Shown: one piece after another, positions 54,257-61,921 of the stretch | How positions within the stretch are numbered: the first letter of the stretch is position 1 | Layout: each line of letters starts with the position of its first letter | From: Streptomyces phaeofaciens | GTDB lineage: Bacteria > Actinomycetota > Actinomycetes > Streptomycetales > Streptomycetaceae | Direction of reading: 5' to 3' | NCBI RefSeq assembly: GCF_014648915.1 | Contig: NZ_BMSA01000038.1 | Span: forward strand, 1-64,000 | Length of the DNA stretch: 64,000 bases | The notes under the pieces: generated by a model | The model's input: the letters and a program-made list of their open reading frames with translations, nothing else | What the model was told of the DNA's origin: nothing | Databases searched by the model: none | Program-made: the position numbers and the translations under genes

Positions 54257-55330
54257 GTGACGGTGGAACGGCTCGGTCTGGTCGTGCACGGCGGCCGTGC
54301 GGAGGCCGCGGAGGCGGCCCATGTCGTGCGCGCGTGGTGCGCCGAACACGGTGTGCGGTGCACGGACATCGACGTCTGGCACGAGGGCGGGCGGCACAGT
54401 GCCCGCGAGGAAGTCGACGCGGCCGGCGATCCCGACCTCATCGTCACCCTGGGCGGAGACGGAACCTTCCTCCGCGGCGCACGGCTGGCGGCCCGCAACG
54501 ACGCCCTGCTCCTGGGCGTCGACCTGGGCCGGGTCGGCTTCCTCACCGAGGTGCCGGCCTCCGCCGTGCATTCCGCGCTGGACTCGGTGCGCGAGGACCG
54601 GATCGACGTCGAGAGCCGGATGCTGCTCACCGTGCGCGCTTCCCGCCGCCTGGAGCTGCCGACCGATGTGGAAGCGCTGATGCGGTACGGCCGCGGGCCG
54701 CTGCTGCCGCCGCCCCAGGTACGCCCCGACTGCGAGGTGGACGCCGAGTGGGGCATCCCGCTGGACGTCATGGCGCTCAACGACGTCGTCCTGGAGAAGC
54801 TGTCCCGGGACCACCAGGTGTCGGTCGGCGTCTACGTCTCCGGCCGCCTCCTGGCTTCCTACTCCGCGGACGCGCTGCTGGTGGCCACCCCCACCGGTTC
54901 GACCGCGTACAGCTTCGCCGCCGGCGGTCCGGTCGTCTCGCCGCGCGCGAACGCGCTCGTCTTCTCGCCGGTCGCCCCCCACATGGCGTTCAACCGGTCC
55001 ATCGTCACCGCCCCCGACGAGCCCATCGGACTGCGGGTGCTGGAACGGTCGGGGCAGGCCGCGGTCAGCATCGACGGCCAGCTGCGCGGCGTGCTCGACC
55101 CGGGCGACTGGATCGGCGTGTACGCCGCCCCGCGCCGGCTGCGGGCCGTACGGATCGGACCGATGGACTTCTACGGCCGTCTGCGCGAGCGCATGAACCT
55201 GACCGACGCCCCGGCCGCCGTCGCCGACGGAACCCCCGCACCACTCTGGTCGGTGACGACCCCACCCCCCGGAGACATGGCCCATCTCACCCTCCTCACG
55301 GCCCCGGCGGGCCCGTCCCCCGCACCGTGA
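54257..55330 (+). CDS. NAD(+) kinase
   Basis: A 357-residue kinase that makes NADP(H) from NAD(H). GGDGT (66-70) is the ATP/NAD-site hallmark, followed by LGVDLGRVGFLTEV, the ALNDVVLEK motif and the beta-rich motif ATPTGSTAYSFAAGGPVV. It is somewhat longer than usual (about 300) because of a C-terminal Pro/Ala tail. GTG 54257 follows GGAGG; GTG 54263 is equally possible. Streptomycetes usually carry more than one NAD kinase; this one sits next to a sulfatase rather than recN/tlyA genes, so it is probably not the housekeeping copy. Confidence 0.88.
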   Translation: MTVERLGLVVHGGRAEAAEAAHVVRAWCAEHGVRCTDIDVWHEGGRHSAREEVDAAGDPDLIVTLGGDGTFLRGARLAARNDALLLGVDLGRVGFLTEVPASAVHSALDSVREDRIDVESRMLLTVRASRRLELPTDVEALMRYGRGPLLPPPQVRPDCEVDAEWGIPLDVMALNDVVLEKLSRDHQVSVGVYVSGRLLASYSADALLVATPTGSTAYSFAAGGPVVSPRANALVFSPVAPHMAFNRSIVTAPDEPIGLRVLERSGQAAVSIDGQLRGVLDPGDWIGVYAAPRRLRAVRIGPMDFYGRLRERMNLTDAPAAVADGTPAPLWSVTTPPPGDMAHLTLLTAPAGPSPAP

Positions 55331-55752
55331 GGGGACCGTTCGCCGCATCCTGACCCGCCCAGGGCCTGCGGCCGCTACGTGACCCGGTCGCGCCACGGTC
55401 GACGTGGGTGAGGCGTGGCACGGAGCCAGCCGCGGCCCGGGCGGCTCGTCCCAAGGGCGCAACCCCAGGTGCACCTCGATGGCGTTGCGTATCCAATGGA
55501 CGGTGGGCGGCGGTTTCGCCGCGATCGTCCCCAGGAGTGCCATGAGTACGCCGCCCGAGCCGTCCCCGTCCGAACCACCCGACGGGGCGGCCCTCCCCAT
55601 CCCGCCCCCACCCGGCCGGACGGGTGCCTCACGTGCCACGCGGTTCGCAGGGGGCGCGGCCTCCGCGGTGCTGCTGCGTCGGCGAGAGGCCCTGTGGAGA
55701 GCCGCACACCAGCATCAGCGGTGCTCGCGCCGATGACGGGACGGAGAACGAC
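55331..55752. other. 422-base gap before the sulfatase
   Basis: No confident gene. A small plus-strand frame is noted separately at 55542. On the minus strand, HWIRNAIEVHLGLRPWDEP is protein-like (near 55440-55500) but has no convincing start or stop context. A promoter for the sulfatase is expected here. Confidence 0.4.
55542..55736 (+). CDS. Possible small protein upstream of the sulfatase
   Basis: A 64-residue frame, MSTPPEPSPSEPPDGAALP and so on, with AGGAG four bases before the ATG. It is Pro/Arg-rich with no recognised domain and ends 16 bases before the sulfatase start. It could be a translated leader peptide or chance; low confidence. Confidence 0.25.
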   Translation: MSTPPEPSPSEPPDGAALPIPPPPGRTGASRATRFAGGAASAVLLRRREALWRAAHQHQRCSRR

Positions 55753-58113
55753 ATGACGCAGGCATCGTGGAGTGAGTACAGGCCGGGGCAGCGGTTCCCG
55801 GGGGTGATCGGTCGGACGACCGAGGAGTCGAGTCCGGCGTGGCCGCGACCGGTGCGGGCGGCGGCGGGTGCTCCGAACGTGGTGTTCATCGTGTTCGACG
55901 ACACCGGGTTCGGACAGCTGGGCTGCTACGGCGGCCCGATCGAGACGCCGAATCTGGACGCACTGGCCGCGGGTGGCCTGCTGTACAGCAACATGCACAC
56001 CACCGCGCTGTGCTCGCCGTCGCGCTCCTGCATCATGACGGGCCGCAACCACCACGCCAACGGCATGGCGGCGATCACGGAGCTGGCCACCGGCTTCCCG
56101 GGCTACAACGGGCAGATCCCGTTCGAGAACGGGTTCCTGTCGGAGATGCTGCTGCAGCACGGCTACAACACGTACATGGTCGGCAAGTGGCACCTGATGC
56201 CCTCGGAACAGGAGTCGGCAGCGGGCCCGTACGACCGGTGGCCGCTGGGGAGGGGCTTCGAGCGGTTCTACGGGTTCCTGGGCGGGGATTCCAGCCAGTG
56301 GTACCCCGACCTGGTCCACGACAACCACCAGGTGGAGCCGCCGGCCACCCCGGAGGAGGGCTACCACCTGACGGAGGACCTGGTCGAACGCGCGATGTCG
56401 TTCATCGCCGACGCCAAGCAGGTCGCCCCGGACAAGCCGTTCTTCCTGAACCTGTGCCCCGGCGCGACGCATGCCCCGCACCACGTGCCCAAGGAGTGGG
56501 CGGACCGCTACCGGGGCCGGTTCGACGACGGCTGGGACGCCTACCGGGTGCGCACCTTCGCCCGGCAGAAGGAACTGGGCGTGGTGCCCGCGGACGCGGA
56601 GCTGTCGCCGCACGATCCGGACGTGCCCGCGTGGGAGTCGCTCACACCCGAGGCGCGCCGGCTGGCCGCGCGGATGATGGAGGTCTACGCGGGGTTCCTC
56701 TCCCACACCGACCACCACATCGGGCGGCTGCTGGAGTTCCTGAAGGAGACCGGCGAGTTCGACAACACGCTGATCATGGTGGTCTCCGACAACGGGGCGA
56801 GCGCCGAGGGCGGGGTGACCGGAACCACCAACGAGCTGCAGTTCTTCAACAACGCGCCCGAGACGTTGGAGGAGAGCCTGGCGCGGATCGAGGAGATCGG
56901 TGGCCCGGCCACGTTCAACCACTACCCATGGGGCTGGACGTGGGCGGGCAACACGCCGTTCAGGCGGTGGAAGCGGGAGACCTACCGCGGCGGCGTCAGC
57001 GACCCGTTCCTCGTCCACTGGCCCGCCGGCATCCAGGCCCGCGGTGAGGTCCGCGGCCAGTTCGCGCACATCATCGACATGGTCCCCACCGTCCTGGACG
57101 TGCTCGGGGTCGAACCGCCCGCGACCATTCGGGGGGTCACCCAGTCGCCCCTGCACGGGGTCAGCTTCGCCCACACCTTCGACGACGCCACCGCGGCGAG
57201 TCGCCACCGCACCCAGTACTACGAGATGCTCGGGCATCGGGCGATCGACCACGACGGGTGGCGGGCGGTCTGCCCCTGGCCCGGGCCCTCCTTCGAGGAG
57301 GCCGAGCGGCCGTTCGGCACTCCGATCACGATGGCGGACCTCGACGACCTCGACGCCCAGCACTGGGAGCTGTACCACGTCGACGAGGACATCGCCGAGA
57401 CCAGGAACCTCGCCCAGGAGCAGCGCGGCAAACTGATCGAGATGATCGCGCTGTGGTACGTGGAGGCGGGCAGGTACAACGTGATGCCGATCGACGGCAG
57501 CGTCCTGCAACGCATCATGACCGAGCGCCCGCAGATCACCGAGGCCCGCACCAGCTACACCTTCCGTCCCGGCACGCAGACCCTGCCGGCCGCGGTCGCG
57601 CCGCGGGTCCTCAACCGCCCGCACAGCGTCACCGCCGACGTCGAGATCCCGCCCGGCGGCGCGCAGGGCGTCCTGCTCTGCCAGGGCACCAACGCCGGCG
57701 GCTGGTCCCTCTATCTCAAGGACGGCCACCTCCACTACGCCCACAACTACGTCCAGCGGACCCTGCACCACGTGGCCTCCGCCGAGAGCGTGCCCGAGGG
57801 GCGGCACACCCTGCGCTTCGAGTTCGAGCCCACCGGCGCCCCGGACATCGCCCTCGGCAAGGGCGCACCCGGCCGGGCCCAGCTGTACATCGACGGGCGC
57901 CTCGTCGGCGAGACCGATATGCCGGTCACCACCCCGATCGCCTTCAACCCCGGTGGCATGGCCTGCGGCGCCAACCCCGGATCGGCCATCACCCCCGACT
58001 ACCGGGCACCGTTCCGCTTCACCGGCACCCTCCACGGCGTCACCGTCGACCTGTCCGGCGACCTCATCGTCGACGCCCCCAGCGAGATGCGCATGCACAT
58101 GGCCCGCCAGTAG
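55753..58113 (+). CDS. Large type I arylsulfatase
   Basis: A 786-residue sulfatase with metal ligands in FIVFDDTGFGQLG (Asp49, Asp50) and the formylglycine-site CSPSR (Cys87), which needs modification by a formylglycine-generating enzyme. Later motifs are MVGKWHL, MVVSDNGASAEGG and the C-terminal beta-sandwich (LLCQGTNAGGWSLYLKDGHL). It is longer than standard (about 500-550) because of that C-terminal domain. No signal peptide is seen, so it may be cytoplasmic or leave by another route. GGAGAACGAC precedes ATG 55753. It hydrolyses sulfate esters; the substrate is unknown. Confidence 0.92.
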   Translation: MTQASWSEYRPGQRFPGVIGRTTEESSPAWPRPVRAAAGAPNVVFIVFDDTGFGQLGCYGGPIETPNLDALAAGGLLYSNMHTTALCSPSRSCIMTGRNHHANGMAAITELATGFPGYNGQIPFENGFLSEMLLQHGYNTYMVGKWHLMPSEQESAAGPYDRWPLGRGFERFYGFLGGDSSQWYPDLVHDNHQVEPPATPEEGYHLTEDLVERAMSFIADAKQVAPDKPFFLNLCPGATHAPHHVPKEWADRYRGRFDDGWDAYRVRTFARQKELGVVPADAELSPHDPDVPAWESLTPEARRLAARMMEVYAGFLSHTDHHIGRLLEFLKETGEFDNTLIMVVSDNGASAEGGVTGTTNELQFFNNAPETLEESLARIEEIGGPATFNHYPWGWTWAGNTPFRRWKRETYRGGVSDPFLVHWPAGIQARGEVRGQFAHIIDMVPTVLDVLGVEPPATIRGVTQSPLHGVSFAHTFDDATAASRHRTQYYEMLGHRAIDHDGWRAVCPWPGPSFEEAERPFGTPITMADLDDLDAQHWELYHVDEDIAETRNLAQEQRGKLIEMIALWYVEAGRYNVMPIDGSVLQRIMTERPQITEARTSYTFRPGTQTLPAAVAPRVLNRPHSVTADVEIPPGGAQGVLLCQGTNAGGWSLYLKDGHLHYAHNYVQRTLHHVASAESVPEGRHTLRFEFEPTGAPDIALGKGAPGRAQLYIDGRLVGETDMPVTTPIAFNPGGMACGANPGSAITPDYRAPFRFTGTLHGVTVDLSGDLIVDAPSEMRMHMARQ

Positions 58114-58163
58114 GCGGCCTCCCCGAAGCCGGGCCGGCCATCGGCACGTCCGCGTGCGGCCAG

Positions 58164-58199
58164 GTTCGGGCCCGGCATTGGGTGGTGCCGGGCCCGAAC
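58164..58199. terminator. Terminator hairpin after the sulfatase
   Basis: GTTCGGGCCCGGCA (58164-58177) pairs perfectly with TGCCGGGCCCGAAC (58186-58199) around an eight-base loop, 50 bases after the sulfatase stop. Confidence 0.85.
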
Positions 58200-58240
58200 A
58201 GCTTCAACGAACGATCGTCTGTCGAAGACCGCCGGCCGGG

Positions 58241-58381
58241 CCGCCTGAACACCCCGAGCTCAAGGCCTGCCACGCGTTGCTCACCGCCGGCGCCACCCTG
58301 GTGGTGCCCGCGCTCGACCGCTACGGCTGCTCGCCGAAGGACTTGGCGCACCACGTCCCAGGGCAGCTCAGCTCAGGTTGA
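58241..58381 (+). pseudogene. Relic of a serine recombinase (resolvase/invertase)
   Basis: A reading frame without a start gives PEHPELKACHALLTAGATL and then VVPALDRYGCSPKDLAHHV before a stop. This matches the conserved RPEL...L..GDTLVV..LDR.GRS..DL block of resolvase N-terminal domains, with several substitutions and loss of everything upstream and downstream. It is evidence of a decayed mobile element. The rest of the gap 58114-58432 holds only the hairpin. Confidence 0.5.
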
Positions 58382-58432
58382 CTGCTACCGCCAGAACCGG
58401 TCCGATCCTCCCCGTAGCCGGTACGCCGCAGG

Positions 58433-59350
58433 TCAGCGCCCCCTCCCCCGCGCCTTCAGCGGCACCGAGGGCAGTTCCGGCGCCGGCAGGGGTGCCCCCG
58501 CGTAGCCCTCGACCTCTCCGAAGCGGGGGCCGCCCAGCTCGGCCATCCAGTCCTCGCGGGCCCGTGCCACCTCCTCGTGGCTGCGCCCGATGAAGTTCCA
58601 CCACATCACGATCTCCTCCTCGAACGGCGGGCCGCCGAGGAGGACCGTGCGGGCCGGGGTGTCCGAGGGGTTGGCCAGGGTGAGGTGGTCGGGGCCGGGG
58701 GCCGCGTAGCCGAGTTCCGCGGGTTTCAGGGGGGTGCCGGACAGGGTGACGTCTCCCGTGTCGACCAGCAGGCCGTGTTCGAAGCCGGGGTCGACGGGGA
58801 GGGTGAGCGCCGTGCCCGGGGGCAGCAGGATCTCCGCGCCCAGGAGCGGGGTGAAGGTGCGCACCGGGGAGGTGCGGCCCGCCAACGTGCCCAGGAAGAC
58901 GCGGAGTTCGGCGCCGTCGAGGTGGAGCGGGGCCGGCTCGTGGTGCTGGAAGTCCCGCGGGGCGTCGCGGTGTTCGCCGGGGAGGGCGACCCAGAGCTGG
59001 ACGCCGTGGAGGATCGTGGTGCGCGGGGTGGAGACCTCCGTGTGGGCGATGCCGTGGCCGCCGGTCATGAGGTTCAGTTCGCCGGGGCGGACGAAGGCAT
59101 GGCTGCCCAGGCTGTCCCGGTGCTCGATCTCCCCGCTGAACAGCCAGCTCACCGTCTGGAGGCCGGTGTGGGGGTGCGGGGCGACGTCCATGCCGCCGGT
59201 CTCGGCGACGTCGTCGGGGCCGTAGTGGTCGGCGAAGCACCATGCGCCGATCAGGCTGCGCGTACGCTGCGGCAGCGTACGGCGTACGGTCATCGCTCGG
59301 GGGCCGCCCAGCGGTACGTCACGCGGGGTGAGGACCTCCACCTTGTTCAC
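58433..59350 (-). CDS. Pirin-family protein
   Basis: A 305-residue bicupin. N-terminal cupin metal ligands are visible in DVAPHPHTGLQTVSWLF and GELNLMTGGHGIAHTE (His, His, His, Glu pattern); the C-terminal cupin ends with MWWNFIGRSHEEVARAREDW, a conserved pirin motif. Some pirins are quercetinase-like dioxygenases and others are redox sensors. GTG 59350 is used because AGAGG lies eight bases before it. It is divergent from an AhpD-type gene across a 14-bp near-palindrome. Confidence 0.9.
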   Translation of the reverse strand: MNKVEVLTPRDVPLGGPRAMTVRRTLPQRTRSLIGAWCFADHYGPDDVAETGGMDVAPHPHTGLQTVSWLFSGEIEHRDSLGSHAFVRPGELNLMTGGHGIAHTEVSTPRTTILHGVQLWVALPGEHRDAPRDFQHHEPAPLHLDGAELRVFLGTLAGRTSPVRTFTPLLGAEILLPPGTALTLPVDPGFEHGLLVDTGDVTLSGTPLKPAELGYAAPGPDHLTLANPSDTPARTVLLGGPPFEEEIVMWWNFIGRSHEEVARAREDWMAELGGPRFGEVEGYAGAPLPAPELPSVPLKARGRGR

Positions 59351-59373
59351 GTGCGACACCTCTCGTTCCAGTG

Positions 59374-59387
59374 GTTGGATATTCAAC
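59374..59387. promoter_or_regulatory. Near-palindrome between pirin and AhpD genes
   Basis: GTTGGATATTCAAC differs from its reverse complement at two of 14 positions and ends one base before the AhpD-type ATG. It is a plausible shared operator. The binding protein is not encoded in the window as far as can be told. Confidence 0.5.
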
Positions 59388-59388
59388 T

Positions 59389-59841
59389 ATGACTCGACGG
59401 ATCTTCATCGACAAGCAGAGCCCCAAGGCGTACCACGCGCTGGTCCAGACATCCGAGGCCGTGCGGGCCACCGCCGCCGACGCCGGACTGGAACGCACCC
59501 TCGTGGAGCTGGTCAACCTGCGCGTCTCACAGCTCAACGGCTGCGCGTTCTGCCTGGACGTGCACACCAAGGCCGCCCTACGCGCGGGCGAGACGACCCG
59601 GCGGCTCGGGGTGCTGGCGGCCTGGCGGGACACCGCCCTGTTCACCCCGCTGGAGCGCGCGGCCCTGGCCCTGGCGGAGGCGACCACCACCCCCTCCGAC
59701 ACGGCCGCCCAGGAGACCGCCTACGCCGCCGCCCGGGAGGCCGCCCTCACCGACGACCAGATCTCCGCCGTGATCTGGGTGGCGGTCACCATCAACGCCT
59801 TCAACCGGGTCTCCGTGCTGAGCGGGCATCCCGTGCACTAG
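59389..59841 (+). CDS. Carboxymuconolactone decarboxylase / AhpD-type protein
   Basis: A 150-residue alkylhydroperoxidase-like protein. The redox motif NGCAFCLDVHTKAA contains the CxxC and His of AhpD proteins; VELVNLRVSQLNGC and AVTINAFNRVSVLS complete the family pattern. ATG 59389 lacks a ribosome site and may be leaderless; GTG 59371 is an alternative. Paired divergently with pirin, it is probably part of an oxidative-stress response. Confidence 0.87.
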   Translation: MTRRIFIDKQSPKAYHALVQTSEAVRATAADAGLERTLVELVNLRVSQLNGCAFCLDVHTKAALRAGETTRRLGVLAAWRDTALFTPLERAALALAEATTTPSDTAAQETAYAAAREAALTDDQISAVIWVAVTINAFNRVSVLSGHPVH

Positions 59842-60205
59842 GTGTCGTACGACTCCATCGCCCGGTGGCACGTGGGGTACGTGGGGTACGTGGGGTACGT
59901 GGGGTACGTGGGGTACGTGGGGTACGTGGGGTACGTGGGGATCATGTGCCGCAGCCGCCCCTCAACCCGCCACTCGAACCGGGCCGGAGCCTCCATGTCG
60001 CCATCAAGGGCTTGGGTCGGCCTGAACGTGGCCGTCCACGCCGGAGGTCCCGGTGGAGGTCCCGCCCGGCGTGCCGGTGGTGATGAGATCGCCGGGTTGC
60101 AGAGCGGGCGCCCACGTCGGCATGAGGCAGGAGCGTGAGGTGCTTCTTGTCGACGCGGGCGGCAGTGGTGCGGTCACGTGTGATGCGGATCGTGATGAGC
60201 CTCAT
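59838..60205 (-). pseudogene. Internally deleted FAH-family hydrolase gene
   Basis: MRLITIRITRDRTTAARVDK from 60205 and PHADVGA up to about 60107 match the N-terminus of fumarylacetoacetate-hydrolase-family proteins. After a frame change, LQPGDLITTGTPGG (about 60105-60065) matches their C-terminal core. The 150 or so residues between are missing. A third frame, DGDMEAPARFEWRVEGRLRH, may be the end. The 9-bp tandem repeat follows. Minus strand, no function expected. Confidence 0.5.
59869..59940. repeat. 9-bp tandem repeat, eight copies
   Basis: TACGTGGGG is repeated, the first copy as CACGTGGGG, for 72 bases without other changes. It lies just after the AhpD-type gene, in a region with no intact gene. 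The rest of 59941-60257 is the FAH relic. Confidence 0.95.
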
Positions 60206-60257
60206 CGGTGTTGTCGCGGCACGACCGAGCCGGCGGAGTTGGCACGGCGAGGGTGGA

Positions 60258-60593
60258 TCAGTGGCTGCGAGGCGCGTACATGATCACGGCCATTCCGGCG
60301 AGGCAGACCAGGGCGCCGATGACGTCCCAGCGGTCCGGACGGTAGCCGTCGGCGATCATGCCCCAGGCGATCGACCCGGCGACGAAGATGCCACCGTAGG
60401 CGGCGAGGATGCGGCCGAAGTTGTCGTCGTTCTGCCAGGTGGCCACGACCCCGTACAACCCCAGTGCGATCACGCCCGCGCCGACCCAGATCCAGCCCCT
60501 GTGTTCCCGGATGCCTTGCCATACCAGCCAGGCCCCGCCGATCTCGAACAAGGCAGCGACGACGAACAGGGCAAGGGAACGAGCGACGACCAT
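60258..60593 (-). CDS. YnfA/UPF0060-type small membrane protein
   Basis: A 111-residue protein with four membrane helices: SLALFVVAALFEIGGAWLVW, WIWVGAGVIALGLYG, ILAAYGGIFVAGSIAWGMIA, VIGALVCLAGMAVIMYAP. The length and FEIGGAWLVW / AAYGGIFVAGS motifs are those of UPF0060 (YnfA), relatives of small multidrug-resistance proteins. ATG 60593 gives the family length. It is the most downstream gene of the metal-resistance group. Confidence 0.85.
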   Translation of the reverse strand: MVVARSLALFVVAALFEIGGAWLVWQGIREHRGWIWVGAGVIALGLYGVVATWQNDDNFGRILAAYGGIFVAGSIAWGMIADGYRPDRWDVIGALVCLAGMAVIMYAPRSH

Positions 60594-60604
60594 GAGCGTG
60601 GAGA

Positions 60605-60847
60605 CTACCGATCGCCGAGGTTCGTGATCTTGAGCGGGTGGGATCCGTCCCCGCACCCGCAGCCGGCGCCGTCATCGGTCGAGAGGGCGCAGGAGCAGGA
60701 ACGGCGCCGCTGGACGGCCCACCAGGTCACCCCGGCGAGGGCGGCCGAGGCGATGGCCACAGCGGGAAGCCGGCCCACGACCACGGAGGCCCCCGCGCCC
60801 ACCATGCCCGCGGTGATCAGCACCGGCAGTAGGCAGCACGCCAGGGG
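60605..60847 (-). pseudogene. MerT-like membrane protein fragment lacking its N-terminus
   Basis: PLACCLLPVLITAGMVGAGA opens a hydrophobic stretch followed by VAIASAALAGVTWWAVQRRR and a cysteine-rich tail (SCSCALS, CGCG). The ACC-LP-L motif and Cys-rich end resemble small mercury/heavy-metal uptake proteins. The frame is open upstream only into the thioredoxin-reductase remnant, so the N-terminus is lost. A shortened product from GTG 60823 is possible. Confidence 0.5.
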
Positions 60848-61044
60848 CCGTCGACGCCCTCGGGGAAGCCGGGGAAGTTCTCGGCCTCGGTGGTCGTGGT
60901 GAGGGACCCGCCGACGAAGATCGAGCCGCCGAAGACGAGCGGCTGGAGTTGGGCGCGGGCGGTGTGGAGGGCGGCGGTGTACCCGGCGGGGCCGGAACCG
61001 ATGACGATGACCTCGCGTCTGCCGTTGTCCGACACGGACGTCAC
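60817..61044 (-). pseudogene. Truncated thioredoxin reductase (ArsT-like)
   Basis: A 75-residue frame starting VTSVSDNGRR. EVIVIGSGPAGYTAALHTAR is the FAD site of thioredoxin reductases, and TEAENFPGFPEGVDGP continues the family to about residue 66. Then the frame ends in unrelated WRAAYCRC. NADPH and CxxC domains are absent, so it cannot be active. GTG 61044 overlaps the arsC stop (GTGA), the arrangement expected for a once-intact arsC-arsT pair. Confidence 0.7.
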
Positions 61045-61460
61045 GCCTCCTGCTTGGCGTCGATCTCGGCGATCAGGGCCTCGATGCGGGTCTTGATCTC
61101 GTCGCGGATCGGACGGACGGACTCGACGCCCTTGCCGGCCGGGTCCTCCAGGGCCCAGTCGAGGTACTTCTTGCCGGGGAAGATCGGGCAGGCGTCGCCG
61201 CAGCCCATGGTGATGACGTAGTCGGACGCCTGGACGGCCTCGGTGGTCAGGACCTTCGGCTTGGCGTCGGCGATGTCGACGCCGACCTCCTTCATCGCCT
61301 CGACGGCCGCCGGGTTGACCTGGTCGCCGGGGATGGAGCCGGCGGAGCGGACCTCGATCCGGTCTCCCGCGAGGTGGGAGAGGAAGCCGGCGGCCATCTG
61401 CGAGCGGCCTGCGTTGTGGACGCAGACGAACAGCACGGAGGCGAGCGGGCTGGAGGACAT
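61041..61460 (-). CDS. arsC: Arsenate reductase, LMW-phosphatase type
   Basis: A 139-residue ArsC. The P-loop CVHNAGRS (Cys13-Ser20) binds arsenate; MGCGDACPIFPG gives Cys87 and Cys91, the second pair used in the redox relay, close to the actinobacterial ArsC pattern. It reduces arsenate to arsenite for export. Electrons would come from thioredoxin or mycothiol; the linked thioredoxin reductase is broken. GAAGGAAG precedes the ATG. Confidence 0.92.
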   Translation of the reverse strand: MSSSPLASVLFVCVHNAGRSQMAAGFLSHLAGDRIEVRSAGSIPGDQVNPAAVEAMKEVGVDIADAKPKVLTTEAVQASDYVITMGCGDACPIFPGKKYLDWALEDPAGKGVESVRPIRDEIKTRIEALIAEIDAKQEA

Positions 61461-61508
61461 CGGTTCTTCCTTCGTCAGTGGATCGACATGCTTGTACGGC
61501 GGTCGGGT

Positions 61509-61817
61509 TCAGGTGCTCGGCGGAAAGGCCGGCAGCTCGGTGATGTGGGCGTCGATCTCGTCGCGGATGCCGCGCACGTCGGCGATCGGGGCGCCCTCGA
61601 TGTGGGCGAGCGCGTCGAGTCGCTCGGCGGCCAGGTGCTCGGCCGGCACGACCAGGTGGGTGCGGACGCGGGCGTGTTCGGCGAGGCGTTCGTAGGAGTC
61701 GGTGACCAGGCCCTGGATGGCCTCGGCGGCGAAGCGCCCGCGACAGCGCAGGGCCAGGCGGGCGATGCCGGACGCGAGACGTTCGTCGGGCAGGAGCGGG
61801 GGCGGGGATGCGGTCAT
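61509..61817 (-). CDS. Three-helix-bundle dimerisation protein (ArsC-associated)
   Basis: A 102-residue helical protein: LASGIARLALRCRGRFAAEA, then IQGLVTDSYERLAEHARVRT and LVVPAEHLAAERLDALAHIE. This matches the helical domain that precedes ArsC in some actinobacterial fusion proteins; here it is a separate gene 48 bases before arsC. ATG 61817 was chosen over an upstream ATG because the extra residues are non-conserved. It may dimerise or regulate ArsC. Confidence 0.7.
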   Translation of the reverse strand: MTASPPPLLPDERLASGIARLALRCRGRFAAEAIQGLVTDSYERLAEHARVRTHLVVPAEHLAAERLDALAHIEGAPIADVRGIRDEIDAHITELPAFPPST

Positions 61818-61887
61818 GGGATCGCCCTTCGGGGCATGGGTCCCCACAGGGTATGGGGATGCGGGTCCCAAGGATCAACCCAGGCTG

Positions 61888-61921
61888 GTATCAGCCCGGA
61901 GTGATGTGAGAGTATCAGCCC
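61888..61921. promoter_or_regulatory. Direct repeat GTATCAGCCC in divergent gap
   Basis: Identical ten-base copies at 61888-61897 and 61912-61921, 24 bases apart, directly before the ArsR start. They probably mark an operator for the ArsR protein that they precede. Confidence 0.5.

Noticed and set aside
54008..55639. Long minus-strand open frame over the NAD kinase
   Set aside because: Antisense of a clear NAD kinase; composition is Arg/Gly/Val-rich and typical of a GC-rich shadow frame.
59842..60138. Plus-strand frame with Tyr-Val-Gly repeats
   Set aside because: It is the translation of the 9-bp tandem repeat and of the antisense of the FAH relic; no ribosome site and no folded segment.
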